Shown here: piece by piece, positions 7,709 to 17,542 of the stretch
How positions within the stretch are numbered: position 1 is the first letter of the stretch
How the letters are laid out: every line of letters starts with the position of its first letter
DNA from: Armatimonadota bacterium
GTDB taxonomy: Bacteria; Armatimonadota; JAAZEB01
DNA: 38,404 nucleotides
Direction of reading: 5' to 3'
Assembly: GCA_012512505.1 (NCBI GenBank)
Contig: JAAZEB010000073.1
Location: 1 to 38,404 of the forward strand
Notes under the pieces: generated by a model
Databases searched by the model: none
The model's input: only the letters and a program-made list of their open reading frames with translations
Told to the model about the DNA's origin: nothing
Translations under genes and position numbers: made by a program

Positions 7709-9007
7709 ATGCGCTCGCACTCGCTGCTTGCAGTCGGCCTTCTGGTCACCGCGACGCCGTTCGCCGTCGGCACGGCCCGCCGCCTGGCGCAGTGCCGACC
7801 CCACAACGGCCTTGCCTCGACACGCGTGGCCTGCACCGTGCTTGAGGAAGACGGGGATCGCGCCCTCCTCATCGACCTGGCGAGCGGCCGCTCAACTCCG
7901 CTGCTCCCCACCGTCAGCGCGATCAACGACCTGCAGTGGGCGCCGGATGGCAGCCGGATGGCCGTCCTCCTCTCTATCGGCGACGAGCCAAACCGCATCG
8001 CCATCTTCTCCGGCGATGGCCGCTCGCTGCTGGCCCACACCGAGCCGGCCGTGACCGACCACTCGCCGCGCTGGTCGCCCGATGGCACCCGCCTCGCCTT
8101 CTCCGCCGCCCTGGGCGACAGCGTCGAGGTCTGGGTGGTGAACGCCGCCGGCGGAGGCGAGCGCCCGTTGACGCGCACCCCGGGGATGGACGCCTACCCG
8201 GCCTGGTCGCCGGATGGCAAGCGCATCGCCTTTGCCGGCGCCGCTCCGCGCGGCCGGGCCATCTACACCATCGCCACCGACGGTAGCGGCCGGCGCCGCC
8301 TCGCCACCGGCCTTGGGGGAATGCCGGCGCCCGCCTGGTCGCCCGATGGGAGCCGGCTGGCTTTCTACGGCGGCACCGCGCCCGACCGGGAGGTGTGGGT
8401 GGTGCACGCCAACGGCGCCGGTCGGAAACGCCTCCCCACCGGAACGGTTACCCCGATGGGAATCGCCGCGCCCTGGTGGCTTCCGGATGGCCGGTACCTC
8501 CTCTTCGCCGGGCGAGAGGTCACCGGCCCCACCGCGCTCTATACCCTCGATACCGAGACGGGCCACCTCACCCGGGTGACCGCGCCACTCACGATCAGCA
8601 CCAACCCCTGCCTACTCCCCGCTCCCCCCAACATTCCGACTCCATCCGGCGCGCGGCTGGGCACCTCCCTCACGATACCCCCGAACCAGCTTCCGCAAGC
8701 CACCGGCACTTTGCCCCGTGACCTCCAGAGGAGAAGAGATGCGACACTACTACCTGCTCGCGGTCGGACTCCTCACCCTGGCTGCCACCCCGTGGCTCTG
8801 GTATCCCGGGCGGCCACGCCGGCAGCCGGCACCTGGCACAAGCCGAGTGATCTACACCACCGCCGAGAGCGACAGCGGCGCCAGCGCCCTGCTGCTAGAT
8901 ACCGAGACCGGCCGACAAAAGCTGCTCTTCCGCTTCCCCTGCGCCCTGCACGATCTGCGGCCATCCCCCGACGGATCCCGCTTCGCCGGGGTGCTGTGGA
9001 CCGATGA
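7709..9007 (+). CDS. TolB-like/WD40-like beta-propeller secreted protein (paralogue 1); 3' end uncertain, possible frameshift
   Basis: MRSHSLLAVGLLVTATPFAV..., repeats HSPRWSPDGTRLAFSA, AYPAWSPDGKRIAFAG, APAWSPDGSRLAFYG. The frame stays open ~270 nt into the next gene; coding similarity to paralogue 2 stops at '..CLLPAP' (~8640). Confidence 0.75.
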   Translation: MRSHSLLAVGLLVTATPFAVGTARRLAQCRPHNGLASTRVACTVLEEDGDRALLIDLASGRSTPLLPTVSAINDLQWAPDGSRMAVLLSIGDEPNRIAIFSGDGRSLLAHTEPAVTDHSPRWSPDGTRLAFSAALGDSVEVWVVNAAGGGERPLTRTPGMDAYPAWSPDGKRIAFAGAAPRGRAIYTIATDGSGRRRLATGLGGMPAPAWSPDGSRLAFYGGTAPDREVWVVHANGAGRKRLPTGTVTPMGIAAPWWLPDGRYLLFAGREVTGPTALYTLDTETGHLTRVTAPLTISTNPCLLPAPPNIPTPSGARLGTSLTIPPNQLPQATGTLPRDLQRRRDATLLPARGRTPHPGCHPVALVSRAATPAAGTWHKPSDLHHRRERQRRQRPAARYRDRPTKAALPLPLRPARSAAIPRRIPLRRGAVDR

Positions 9008-9848
9008 GCTGCTCAGTCGGGTGTGTCTGCTGACCGCCGATGGCCAGGTAATCGCCCACACGGAGGCCTCCCGGGTTCATACCAGCCCCCGGTGGTCTCC
9101 CGACTCCTCCCGCCTGCTGTTCGTCGACAGCAGCGGGGAGATGATGGGGCTTTACCTGATGGACGCCGACGGCCGGTACCTGAAGCGCCTCACCCGACGC
9201 TTCCGCCGCTGCGAAGCCCCCTCCTGGTCTCCCGACGGCTCGCAGATCCTCTTCCACGCCCTCTGCGGCAGCAGCGTGGAGGTCTGTCTCGTCCGCGCCG
9301 ATGGCACTGGCGAGCGGGCGTTGACTCACACGCGCGGGTCCGACCACCAGCCGGCCTGGTCGCCAGACGGCACGCGCATCGCTTTCGTCAGCGCCCGGGC
9401 CGGCAGGCCGTGGCTGCACGAGATGCGTGCCGATGGCTCTCGCCCGCGGCGGCTGCAGCGCAAAGCGGCCGGTGCCTGGTGGCCATCCTGGTCGCCGGAT
9501 GGGCGGCAGATCGCCTTCCTGGGCGGGGCCTGCCACGAACTGAGCGTCTGGCTGATTCGCACCGATGGCACGGCGGAGCGGCGCCTGGCAACCGGGGCGG
9601 TTACGCCGATGCCGGCCGGCCCGCCCCTGTGGCTGGCCGACGGCCGGCGCCTGCTTTTCGTCGGCCGGCGTCCTGGCGACGACCATGCGGCGCTCTACGT
9701 ACTCGACACAGACAGCGGCGCCTATCGCATCCTGGTCCGCGGCGTGAACCTCGACGCGATGCCCTCCCTCCTGCCAGCGCCGCGCGTCACAACCGCTCGA
9801 TCAACGTCGGCGTCCCGCTCGCCAGCGACTGCTCGATCGCGCCGATGA
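8739..9848 (+). CDS. TolB-like/WD40-like beta-propeller secreted protein (paralogue 2)
   Basis: [13 protein letters not shown] then MRHYYLLAVGLLTLAATPWLW...; repeats SPRWSPDSSRLLFVD, APSWSPDGSQILFHA, QPAWSPDGTRIAFVS, WPSWSPDGRQIAFLG; ends with the same ATGAVTPM..., SLLPAP pattern as paralogue 1. Confidence 0.8.
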   Translation: MRHYYLLAVGLLTLAATPWLWYPGRPRRQPAPGTSRVIYTTAESDSGASALLLDTETGRQKLLFRFPCALHDLRPSPDGSRFAGVLWTDELLSRVCLLTADGQVIAHTEASRVHTSPRWSPDSSRLLFVDSSGEMMGLYLMDADGRYLKRLTRRFRRCEAPSWSPDGSQILFHALCGSSVEVCLVRADGTGERALTHTRGSDHQPAWSPDGTRIAFVSARAGRPWLHEMRADGSRPRRLQRKAAGAWWPSWSPDGRQIAFLGGACHELSVWLIRTDGTAERRLATGAVTPMPAGPPLWLADGRRLLFVGRRPGDDHAALYVLDTDSGAYRILVRGVNLDAMPSLLPAPRVTTARSTSASRSPATARSRR

Positions 9849-10806
9849 GGGCGGTGTTGTGGAAGCCCTCCGCCGCCGTGCACTGGGGGGTCTCACCGGC
9901 CAGCAGGCAATCCACGAAGTGGAGGATCGGCAGAAGCTGCCAGCCGTAGGTGACGCCATGGATCTCCTGCAGCGCCCCCACCGCGGGCCATTCGTGACGG
10001 CTGCCGGAGACCTCAATCAGCGGCTCCGTCGGCGACAGCGCGATCCGCTCGCGGGTGCCCAGCAGGAGGGCACTGAAATCCACCACCCGCGGGAAGCTGT
10101 CCGGGAGGATCCAGGCGGTTTCGAGGGTGGCCGAGCAATCGTCGAACTCCACCAGCGCCTGGATGGCATCGTAGGCGTCTCCCCCCATCGCGGCGAGCAC
10201 GCCCTTGCGGCCGGCGGCGGTACCACGCACGGCGCGACGGTCGAAGAGCCAGCAGACCAGGTCGGCGAGGTGCGGGAGGAGAAACCACTGCGGCCCGCTG
10301 CGGCCGGCCCAGGCCAGCATCTCGCGCGGCACGAAGAGGGTGTTCGCCAGGCGGGCGCTGGCCATCACCGGCGTCCCGAATGCCCCGGACTCGATGCGCT
10401 GCTTCGCCGCCACCAACGGCGGGTTCCAGCGGTTCTGGAAGTCGACCATCAGGTGGCGGCCACTGGCCTGCGCCGCCGCCACCATCGCCCGGGCCTCCGC
10501 CACGTCGGTCGCTAGCGGCTTCTCGACCAGGACGTGCTTGCCCGCCTCCAGCATTGCCGTGACGATTTCCGCGTGGGCAAAGTCGGGCGTGGTGACGCTC
10601 ACGGCATCCACCTGCGGGTCGGCGGCAATCTCCGCGTAGCGCGCGGTGGCCCGCGCGCCGACCGCCGCGGCAGCCTGCCGGGCGCGTTCCTCATCCAGAT
10701 CGCAGACGTACAGCACTCGCACGCGCGGGTGCTGACGGTAAGCGCTCAGGTGTACCCGGCCGTACAGCCCGGCACCCACCACGGCAACGTTCAGGGTTGC
10801 TTTCAT
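9787..10806 (-). CDS. Gfo/Idh/MocA family NAD(P)-dependent oxidoreductase
   Basis: MKATLNVAVVGAGLYGRVHLSAYRQHPRVRVLYVCDLDEERARQAAAAVGA...DAVSVTTPDFAHAEIVTAMLEAGKHVLVEKPLATDVAEA: Rossmann fold and EKPLA motif. Confidence 0.92.
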   Translation of the reverse strand: MKATLNVAVVGAGLYGRVHLSAYRQHPRVRVLYVCDLDEERARQAAAAVGARATARYAEIAADPQVDAVSVTTPDFAHAEIVTAMLEAGKHVLVEKPLATDVAEARAMVAAAQASGRHLMVDFQNRWNPPLVAAKQRIESGAFGTPVMASARLANTLFVPREMLAWAGRSGPQWFLLPHLADLVCWLFDRRAVRGTAAGRKGVLAAMGGDAYDAIQALVEFDDCSATLETAWILPDSFPRVVDFSALLLGTRERIALSPTEPLIEVSGSRHEWPAVGALQEIHGVTYGWQLLPILHFVDCLLAGETPQCTAAEGFHNTALIGAIEQSLASGTPTLIERL

Positions 10807-10900
10807 CGTCCTGGAGCCCCCCTCTCGGCGGCATCGCCCGGCCGCCGGTTGGAGCAGTTGGTTCGGCGGGGGGCGAGCCACTCCTGCGAGGGCTGGCTCC

Positions 10901-12145
10901 TCAGGCGGCAGCGTGCCGCCCGGCAACGTGGCCGGATGACCAGGCCCACTGCAGATTGAAGCCGCCGCTGTCTCCGTCGATGTCGATCACTTCGCCGGCG
11001 AAGAAAAGGCCCGGCACCCGCCGCGACTCCAGGGTGTGGGGATCCAGCTCGCGGGTGGAGACGCCACCGGCCGTCACCTGTGACTGCATCCACGACTGCA
11101 CGCCCGCGCAGGGGATGCGCCAGTCGCGCAGCCGGGCGGCAATCCGGCGCACCTCCGCCTCGCCCAGGGTGGCGCACGGGCGCTCCAGGTCGGTAATCCC
11201 GGCCTCCTTCAGGAGCACCGGAATCAGGCGCTTGTGCAACCAGCCGATGAAACTGACCGCCACCGACTTCCACGGTCCGGCGGCGATGCGCTGGGCAATC
11301 TGCTCGGCCAACTCCGCCTCGCTCACCTCCGGGAAGAGGTCCAGGCGCAGCGACAGCGGCCGGCCTGACTCCGCCTCCTGAGAGATAGCACGGCTGATCT
11401 GCAGCACCGGCAGGCCGGAGACGCCATACTCAGTGAAGAGCACCTCGCCTTGCTCCCGACGCTGCGGCCGGCCGTCGCGATAGACCTGCACCGCCCCGTC
11501 AAAGCGGGCGCCCTGAAGCTGCTTCAAGAACGGCGCCGCCAGCCGCACCGGCACCAGCGCGGGGAAAGGCGGCTCGATGCGGTGCCCCAGCGCCTGTGCG
11601 ATCCGGAAGCCCCCTCCGTTGGAACCAAGGTTCGGGCTCGACTTCCCCCCGGCCGCCAGGATCACCCGGTCGCAGGAGAACACCTGACCGCCGGTGCCGT
11701 GGCAGCGGAAGCCCGTGCCCTCCCGCTCCACCCGGTCGATGTTCGCCTCGCAGACCACCTCCACTCCCAGGTGCTCCACCTCAAAGCGGAGTAGGTCCAG
11801 CACGCTGGAGGCCTGGCCGGAGGCGGGGAAGACCTTGCCCCCGGCCTCCACCCGGGCAACCACGCCCAGCTCGGCAAAGAACGCCAGCGTCTGCTCGACA
11901 TCAAACGCCTGTAGGGCACCCTGGGCGAACGCGGGATCGGCGCCGTGGTAGCGCCCCGGTTCCAGGTGGAGGTTGGTGAGGTTGCAGCGGCCGTTGCCCG
12001 TCGCCAGGATCTTCTTGCCCACCCGCTGCATCCGCTCGACCACGCGCACCACGGCACCGGCCCGCGCCGCGGTGATCGCCGCCATCAACCCCGCCGCCCC
12101 GCCGCCGATCACCAGCACCCGTCTCGGCTTGCGACTCGCCATCAC
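10901..12145 (-). CDS. NAD(P)/FAD-dependent oxidoreductase, HI0933/YhiN family
   Basis: RRVLVIGGGAAGLMAAITAARAGAVVRVVERMQRVGKKILATGNGRCNLTN ... GLFFAGEVIDIDGDSGGFNLQWAWSSGHVAG: diagnostic family motifs. Confidence 0.93.
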   Translation of the reverse strand: MMASRKPRRVLVIGGGAAGLMAAITAARAGAVVRVVERMQRVGKKILATGNGRCNLTNLHLEPGRYHGADPAFAQGALQAFDVEQTLAFFAELGVVARVEAGGKVFPASGQASSVLDLLRFEVEHLGVEVVCEANIDRVEREGTGFRCHGTGGQVFSCDRVILAAGGKSSPNLGSNGGGFRIAQALGHRIEPPFPALVPVRLAAPFLKQLQGARFDGAVQVYRDGRPQRREQGEVLFTEYGVSGLPVLQISRAISQEAESGRPLSLRLDLFPEVSEAELAEQIAQRIAAGPWKSVAVSFIGWLHKRLIPVLLKEAGITDLERPCATLGEAEVRRIAARLRDWRIPCAGVQSWMQSQVTAGGVSTRELDPHTLESRRVPGLFFAGEVIDIDGDSGGFNLQWAWSSGHVAGRHAAA

Positions 12146-12711
12146 TCAGGCCCATCCCCGGAAAGGGGCGCGCCCCCGCCGGCGTCCGGCGGGGGGCGGC
12201 GACCCGCCAGAACCTCGCGAATGAAAGCGTGCTTGCCGCGGGTGTAACGCTTGCGATCGTCTGGAAAGCGGGCAGCGAGGTCGCGCTTCAGCCGGGCATA
12301 GCGGCAGCGCACCTCCGCGTCGCGGCGGAGGGTATCGCGAAACTGGAGGTAGTGCTGCCATTGCGGGTCTTCCGAGAGCACGAGGTGCAGGTGGGCTGTC
12401 CGCACCTCTGGCAGCGCTTCTTTCACCAGGAGGTAGCCGCCGTCGCTGCCGGCATCGCCCCGGTCGAGGTAGCCCGCGGCAACCAGCCGCCGCACCAGCT
12501 CCGGGAGGGCCTCGCGGTCGCGCACGGCGATGGCGAGGTCGAGGATCGGCTTCGCCGGCAGGTCGGGCACCGCCGTACTCCCAACGTGCTCCACCTGGAG
12601 GACCAGGTCGCCGGCGGCGCTTTGGATCGCGCGCGCCTCCGCGGCGAAGAGCGCCGCCCACGCCGGGTCGTGCGCCACCAGGGCCACCGTGTGTCTTCGC
12701 AGACCGATCAC
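12142..12711 (-). CDS. GrpB family protein (UPF0157)
   Basis: VEHVGSTAVPDLPAKPILDLAIAV ... AHLHLVLSEDPQWQHYLQFRDTLR is the GrpB signature. Overlaps the start of the YhiN-like gene by 4 nt. Confidence 0.9.
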   Translation of the reverse strand: MIGLRRHTVALVAHDPAWAALFAAEARAIQSAAGDLVLQVEHVGSTAVPDLPAKPILDLAIAVRDREALPELVRRLVAAGYLDRGDAGSDGGYLLVKEALPEVRTAHLHLVLSEDPQWQHYLQFRDTLRRDAEVRCRYARLKRDLAARFPDDRKRYTRGKHAFIREVLAGRRPPPDAGGGAPLSGDGPE

Positions 12712-12724
12712 GGCTGCTCCCCCG

Positions 12725-13144
12725 CTACTCGCCGATGATCTTCACCAGCACGCGCTTGCGGCGCCCGCCGTCGAACTCGCCGTAGAAGATCTGCTCCCAG
12801 GGGCCGAAGTCCAGCTTGCCCTTGGTCACCGCCACCACCACCTCGCGGCCCATCACCTGGCGCTTCAGGTGGGCGTCGCCGGTGTCCTCGCCGGTGCGGT
12901 TGTGCTGATAGCGGCCGAGCGGCGCGTGCGGGGCGAGCCCTTCCAGCCACTCCTCGTAGTCGTGCAGCAGGCCCGGCTCGTCGTCGTTGATGTAGACGGA
13001 GGCGGTGATGTGCATGGCGTTGCAGAGCAGCAGCCCCTCCTGGATGCCGCTCTTGCGCAGGCATTCCTCCACCTGGGGGGTGATGTTGATGAACGCCCGC
13101 CGATGCGGAACGTTGAACCACAGCTCCTCGCGATAGCTCTTCAT
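12725..13144 (-). CDS. YjbQ family protein (UPF0047; secondary thiamine-phosphate synthase-like)
   Basis: [63 protein letters not shown] ... [51 protein letters not shown]. Confidence 0.93.
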   Translation of the reverse strand: MKSYREELWFNVPHRRAFINITPQVEECLRKSGIQEGLLLCNAMHITASVYINDDEPGLLHDYEEWLEGLAPHAPLGRYQHNRTGEDTGDAHLKRQVMGREVVVAVTKGKLDFGPWEQIFYGEFDGGRRKRVLVKIIGE

Positions 13145-13401
13145 GGGGGCTATGATAGCACGCCGCGCCCCGGGACGCAACCGCCCGGTAACAGCGCCCT
13201 CCCCCCTCCGACGGGCGCGACGTTAAGCGCCAGCCGATATCCGCCGAAGACAAGGATACAGCGTGACGGCATCCACCCCCGGCGCCGGACAGGCGGGCCA
13301 CCGGCCGCGCCACTTGCCCGGCCCCGGGAGGATGTTCGAGCAGGAGGGGGGAGGCGGAGAGCGAACGACTGATCAACACAGGGTAGATTGGCTCCTTAGC
13401 G

Positions 13402-14082
13402 ATGAAGGTGCTGGTCGTTGATGATGACCCAGTGGTAACGGAGGCGATCCAGTCTGTGCTACGCATGGAGGGGTACGAGGTCGCCGTCCGCAACAACGGT
13501 GCAGGTTGCATCGCCGAAGCGCGTGCCTGGCGCCCGGATCTGGTCCTGCTCGATATCATGATGCCCGGGCGGATGTCTGGCCTCGACGTGCTGCGGGTGC
13601 TTCGTCGTGACTCCGATCTGCCGGTGATCCTCATCAGCGCCCGCGCCGAGGATTCCTATAAAGTACTCGGGCTGGAGTACGCGGACGACTACCTGGTAAA
13701 GCCGTTCAGCATGCCGGAGATGCTGGGGCGCATCCGCGCCGTGATGCGTCGGGCCGCGCCGCGAGCCCCGGCGGAGCCCACCAACCTCATTCAGGCGGGC
13801 GACCTGCGGATCAACACCGAGACGCGCGAGGTCACCCACGGCAAGCGTCAGCTCACCCTGACCCCCCTCGAGTTCGCCCTGCTGCGGGTGCTGGCCGCCC
13901 GCCCCGGGCGCGTCTTCCCGCGCGACGAACTGATCGCCCAGGTGTGGGGCGCGGATGTTTACGTGGACCCACGCACGCTGGCGGTCCACATCCGCGCGCT
14001 GCGCCGCAAGCTGGAGGACGACCCCGCACGCCCGGAGCACCTGCTCACCGTGCGCGGCGTCGGTTTCCGCTACGTGGTCTAG
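13402..14082 (+). CDS. OmpR/PhoB-family response regulator
   Basis: MKVLVVDDDPVVTEAIQSVLRMEGYEV...LVLLDIMMPGRMSGLDVL...YLVKPF receiver domain; C-terminal winged helix LTPLEFALLRVLAARPGRVFPRDELIAQVWG...DPRTLAVHIRALRRKLEDDP...LLTVRGVGFRYV. Confidence 0.95.
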   Translation: MKVLVVDDDPVVTEAIQSVLRMEGYEVAVRNNGAGCIAEARAWRPDLVLLDIMMPGRMSGLDVLRVLRRDSDLPVILISARAEDSYKVLGLEYADDYLVKPFSMPEMLGRIRAVMRRAAPRAPAEPTNLIQAGDLRINTETREVTHGKRQLTLTPLEFALLRVLAARPGRVFPRDELIAQVWGADVYVDPRTLAVHIRALRRKLEDDPARPEHLLTVRGVGFRYVV

Positions 14083-14170
14083 GAACCAGTCAACGAACAC
14101 CCGGGGCGATCCTGCCCGACCCTCTTCACAAAATCCTTATAGGTTGTTTCCGTTTTCTTTATCTGACCTT

Positions 14171-14200
14171 CGACCTCTCTTAGAGTGCGTCTGCTATACT
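14171..14200 (+). promoter_or_regulatory. Possible promoter for the histidine kinase gene
   Basis: -10-like TATACT at 14195-14200; weak -35 (CGACCT 14171-14176). ~300 nt leader to the ATG at 14502. Confidence 0.35.
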
Positions 14201-14501
14201 GGTGCCGTGCGGGACGGCGAGGCCACAGGCACCAGGCGGCACCCTCTTCATCAGTGTCCACTGCGCGGGCCTAACCGTTATCTACCCTGACGCTACCTGC
14301 CAGCGGCGACACCCCTGCCGGGGGCCGCGGTCAAGCAGGTTGGTGGGATCAGCAGTCACTTCCGCGAGCCACGTTCGGCCGCGCGAGGCCCACTACTTTA
14401 CCATCGTTATCGCGCGGCCAGGCACGCAGCAGGCACCGTCTGGTCACCACAACCCGCTCGGATGCAGACGCGTTCACCTTCCATGGGCCAGGTGGGAGCT
14501 G

Positions 14502-16382
14502 ATGAGCGTTACCAAGATCCGAAGCACTGGGAATGAGGCGGATGCGGCCAAGCGCCACAAGCCCGCGATCATCGGCCGTCTGGGGGGTGCCACTCCCGCC
14601 CAATGCCCCACCGGCTCGCGCCGCCGCGCTCTAACCCTCGCCGCCGCCTGGGGGGTGCTCACCGCCGTGACTCTTCACGCGATCTCGCTGCCCCACTACG
14701 CGCCGGCCGACAAGGGCTTCGTCGGCATCGCCACCACCGCCTGGCTCACGACGGCGGGGCCGTTCCCCTTGCTGCTGATGGCCGCCGCCGGGTTGTCGCT
14801 TTCCATCCTCCTGGTCACCGCTCGCCCCCGCGTCGCCCGGGGGAAACCCCTCGGCGCCCGGACGATCGCCGAGGTGGTGCGTAGCCTCGACGCCATCGTG
14901 TGGGTGGCCGACGCCACCACCCTGCAGGCCCTCTTTGTCAGCGAGGGCACCGAAGCGCTGCTTGGCTACGCCTACCAGCCGTGGCTGGCTGACCAGGACT
15001 TCCTGCGGGGCCACATCCATCCCGACGACCGCCGCGACGTGATCGCCCGCATCCGCACCTGCGCCGAGCGGGGCCGCGGCCTCCGGATCGAGTACCGCGC
15101 CCTCAGCGCCGACGGCAACCTGCTCTGCCTGCGCAACACGATCCAGGTGATCCCCGATGCCCAGGGCCGGCCCTGGCGGCTGTGCGGCGTCATCGTCGAT
15201 GTCACCGAGGCCCGGCGCCGCGAGGAATCGCTGCAGCAGCGGGTGAACCTGCAGGCCGCCGTGCTGGAGCAGACCCCCGCCGCTCTCGCTTTCCTCGATC
15301 ACGATCTGGTCTTCCGCCGCGTCAACACGGCCTTCGCCGAGATCCTGCGCCGGCCGGTTGAGAGCCTGGAAGGATGCCGCGCCCTCGACGTGGTGACCGA
15401 CCCCGAGGGCCGCGCCGCCCTGCAAGGGGTGCGCGATACCGGCGTGCCCTACATCGCCCGTGCCCGGCCCCTCCCCTCTCCCGAGAACCCGGCCGAGATT
15501 ACCTACTGGGACTGGCACGTGCGCCCCGTGCGCGACGCGCAGGGGAACATCGAGGGCCTGGCGCTGTCGCTGATGGACGTCACCGCCGCTGAGCGCCAGC
15601 GCCGGGGGGCCGCCGCCGAGATCGCCGCGCTCCGCGAGACCGGGGCAGCCAAGGACCGCTTCCTGGCGATGGTGGCCCATGAGTTGCGCAATCCGATCGC
15701 CGCCGTTCACAGCGGTCTGGAGGCGCTGCACTCCCTCCTCCCGGACGCGCCGCGCGTTCAGCACACCCTGGAGACGATGGAGCGCAGCGTGCGCCTCCAG
15801 GCCCGACTGGTGAACGACCTGGCCCAGTTCGCGGCGATGCGCACCGAGGCGTTCGCCATCGAAAAGGAGCCGGTGGCCCTCGATGCGGTGGTGGCCGCCG
15901 CCGTCGATACCCTCCGCCCGGAAGCCGAGCGCGGCGCGCTGACCCTCCACGCCGAGATCACTCCCAACCTCTGGATCCGTGGCGATGCCGACCGCATTCA
16001 GCAGGTGATCACCAACCTGCTGGTCAACGCGATCAAGTTCACCCCACCCGAGGGGGAAGTCCACGTGGCCGTGTGGCAGTGCGGTGCTTCCCAGCCGCCG
16101 GAGGGCGCCGCGTCCGCCGACGAGACCGCGCCCGCCGGGTGGGCCTGCCTGCAAGTGGAGGATACCGGCATGGGGATCTCCCCGGAGCTGCTTCCCCGCC
16201 TGTTCCAGTTGTTCACCCAGGGCCCACCACCCCAGCAAGGACGCCGCGGCCTGGGGATCGGCCTGGCCCTGGTACAATCAATCGTCGAGCGGCACGGCGG
16301 TCGGGTTCACGCCTACAGCGACGGCCTTGGCAAGGGCAGCCGCTTCCTGGTGGAGTTGCCGCTCATCCCGCCACCCCCATAG
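14502..16382 (+). CDS. PAS-domain membrane sensor histidine kinase
   Basis: Start at MSVTKIRSTGNEADA; two hydrophobic segments; PAS domains (LEQTPAALAFLDHDLVFRRVNTAF); H-box FLAMVAHELRNPIAAVHSGLEAL; N-box IQQVITNLLVNAIKFTP; G-box VEDTGMGISPELLPRLFQLF...GLGIGLALVQSIVERHGG. Confidence 0.93.
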   Translation: MSVTKIRSTGNEADAAKRHKPAIIGRLGGATPAQCPTGSRRRALTLAAAWGVLTAVTLHAISLPHYAPADKGFVGIATTAWLTTAGPFPLLLMAAAGLSLSILLVTARPRVARGKPLGARTIAEVVRSLDAIVWVADATTLQALFVSEGTEALLGYAYQPWLADQDFLRGHIHPDDRRDVIARIRTCAERGRGLRIEYRALSADGNLLCLRNTIQVIPDAQGRPWRLCGVIVDVTEARRREESLQQRVNLQAAVLEQTPAALAFLDHDLVFRRVNTAFAEILRRPVESLEGCRALDVVTDPEGRAALQGVRDTGVPYIARARPLPSPENPAEITYWDWHVRPVRDAQGNIEGLALSLMDVTAAERQRRGAAAEIAALRETGAAKDRFLAMVAHELRNPIAAVHSGLEALHSLLPDAPRVQHTLETMERSVRLQARLVNDLAQFAAMRTEAFAIEKEPVALDAVVAAAVDTLRPEAERGALTLHAEITPNLWIRGDADRIQQVITNLLVNAIKFTPPEGEVHVAVWQCGASQPPEGAASADETAPAGWACLQVEDTGMGISPELLPRLFQLFTQGPPPQQGRRGLGIGLALVQSIVERHGGRVHAYSDGLGKGSRFLVELPLIPPPP

Positions 16383-16406
16383 CCCGGCACCGCGGTGAAG
16401 GAAGCC

Positions 16407-16432
16407 GGTCGGAGCGCCGGCGTCCCGCCGGC
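16407..16432 (+). repeat. Dispersed hairpin element copy (GGTCGGAGCGCCGGCGTCCCGCCGGC)
   Basis: 25/26 identical to the 7177 copy. Confidence 0.8.
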
Positions 16433-16483
16433 CCCCGGTAGGAGGCGCGCCCCCGCCGTAGGAGGCGTTTCCTGACGCCGACC

Positions 16484-16509
16484 GGTCGGAGTGCCGGCGT
16501 CCCGCCGGC
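16484..16509 (+). repeat. Dispersed hairpin element copy (GGTCGGAGTGCCGGCGTCCCGCCGGC)
   Basis: 24/26 identical to the 7177 copy; 77 bp after the previous copy. Confidence 0.8.
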
Positions 16510-16517
16510 CCACCGGC

Positions 16518-16547
16518 TTGACAGCGCCTACCGGGGGCAGGTACAAT
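16518..16547 (+). promoter_or_regulatory. Sigma70-type promoter for the cyclophilin-like/dut operon
   Basis: TTGACA (16518-16523), 18 nt, TACAAT (16542-16547), ATG at 16615. Confidence 0.6.
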
Positions 16548-16614
16548 GGACCCATCCACCCGGCAGGGGCGGAGCTCATCGCCCCGCCTCACCCGCCGGC
16601 TCCGGGGAGAACAG

Positions 16615-16986
16615 ATGGCACGCGAGATCATGATCACCGCTGGCCCGGTCACCGCCCGGGCCGAACTCCGCGACAACGCCACCGCCGACGCAATCTGGGA
16701 GGCCTTGCCGCTGGAGGCGACGGCGAGCACCTGGGGCGACGAGATCTACTTCTCGATCCCGGTGGCGCTGGAGCCCGAGGATGGCCAGGAAGTCGTGGCG
16801 CTGGGTGACCTTGGGTACTGGCCTCCCGGCAACGCCTTCTGCATCTTCTTTGGGCCCACGCCGATGAGCCGCGGCAGTGAGATTCGGCCGGCCAGCGCCG
16901 TCAGCGTCTTCGGCAAGGTGCAGGGCGACCCAAAGGTGTTTCGCCAGGTGCGCAGCGGGGCTGTCGTAAAGATCGAACGGGCATGA
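16615..16986 (+). CDS. Cyclophilin-like (TM1367/DUF369-type) protein
   Basis: [50 protein letters not shown]...[43 protein letters not shown]. Confidence 0.8.
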   Translation: MAREIMITAGPVTARAELRDNATADAIWEALPLEATASTWGDEIYFSIPVALEPEDGQEVVALGDLGYWPPGNAFCIFFGPTPMSRGSEIRPASAVSVFGKVQGDPKVFRQVRSGAVVKIERA

Positions 16987-17456
16987 CACGCGTCGCGGTG
17001 CGGGTGCTCTCCCATGGCGAGGGCCTTCCCCTGCCAGCCTACGCCACCGAGTGCGCTGCCGGCGCCGACCTGCTGGCCGCCGTGGCCGACGCCCTGACGC
17101 TTGCCCCCGGCGAGCGGGCCCTGGTGCCAACCGGTATCGCCGTGGCCATCCCACCCGGCTACGAGATCCAGGTGCGCCCGCGCAGCGGCCTGGCGATCCG
17201 GCACGGCATCACCTGCCTCAACACGCCCGGCACCATCGACGCCGACTACCGGGGCGAGATCCAGGTGATCCTCATCAACCTCGGCCAGGAGCCGTTCACC
17301 CTCCGCCGCGGCGACCGCATCGCCCAGATCATCCTGGCGCCCGTGGCCCGCATCGCGTGGGAGCCGGCGTCGGAGCTGCCGGCTACCCCCCGCGGCGCCG
17401 GCGGCTTCGGCCACACCGGTCTCTCCGGGAGGAAGCAAGCCCCCGAACGGGAATAG
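16983..17456 (+). CDS. dut: dUTP diphosphatase (deoxyuridine 5'-triphosphate nucleotidohydrolase)
   Basis: [75 protein letters not shown]: all dUTPase motifs. Overlaps the upstream gene by 4 nt. Confidence 0.96.
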   Translation: MTRVAVRVLSHGEGLPLPAYATECAAGADLLAAVADALTLAPGERALVPTGIAVAIPPGYEIQVRPRSGLAIRHGITCLNTPGTIDADYRGEIQVILINLGQEPFTLRRGDRIAQIILAPVARIAWEPASELPATPRGAGGFGHTGLSGRKQAPERE

Positions 17457-17542
17457 TACCAACGATTATCGGGTGTAGCCGCGGCGACGGCCCGCGCCGA
17501 CCCGCACCGGATCATCGCCCATCGGCAATCGGAAACCGGACC

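Noticed and set aside
14202-14501. Possible riboswitch in the histidine kinase leader
   Set aside because: No conserved riboswitch core (B12 box, GEMM, TPP) could be recognised by eye.
14631-16277. 548-aa minus-strand ORF opposite the histidine kinase
   Set aside because: Antisense of a convincing kinase; composition typical of GC-driven open frames.
17051-17542. N-terminal extension of the 1249-aa ORF
   Set aside because: Overlaps dut in another frame; the family-like N-terminus begins at MRINLRPP (17543).
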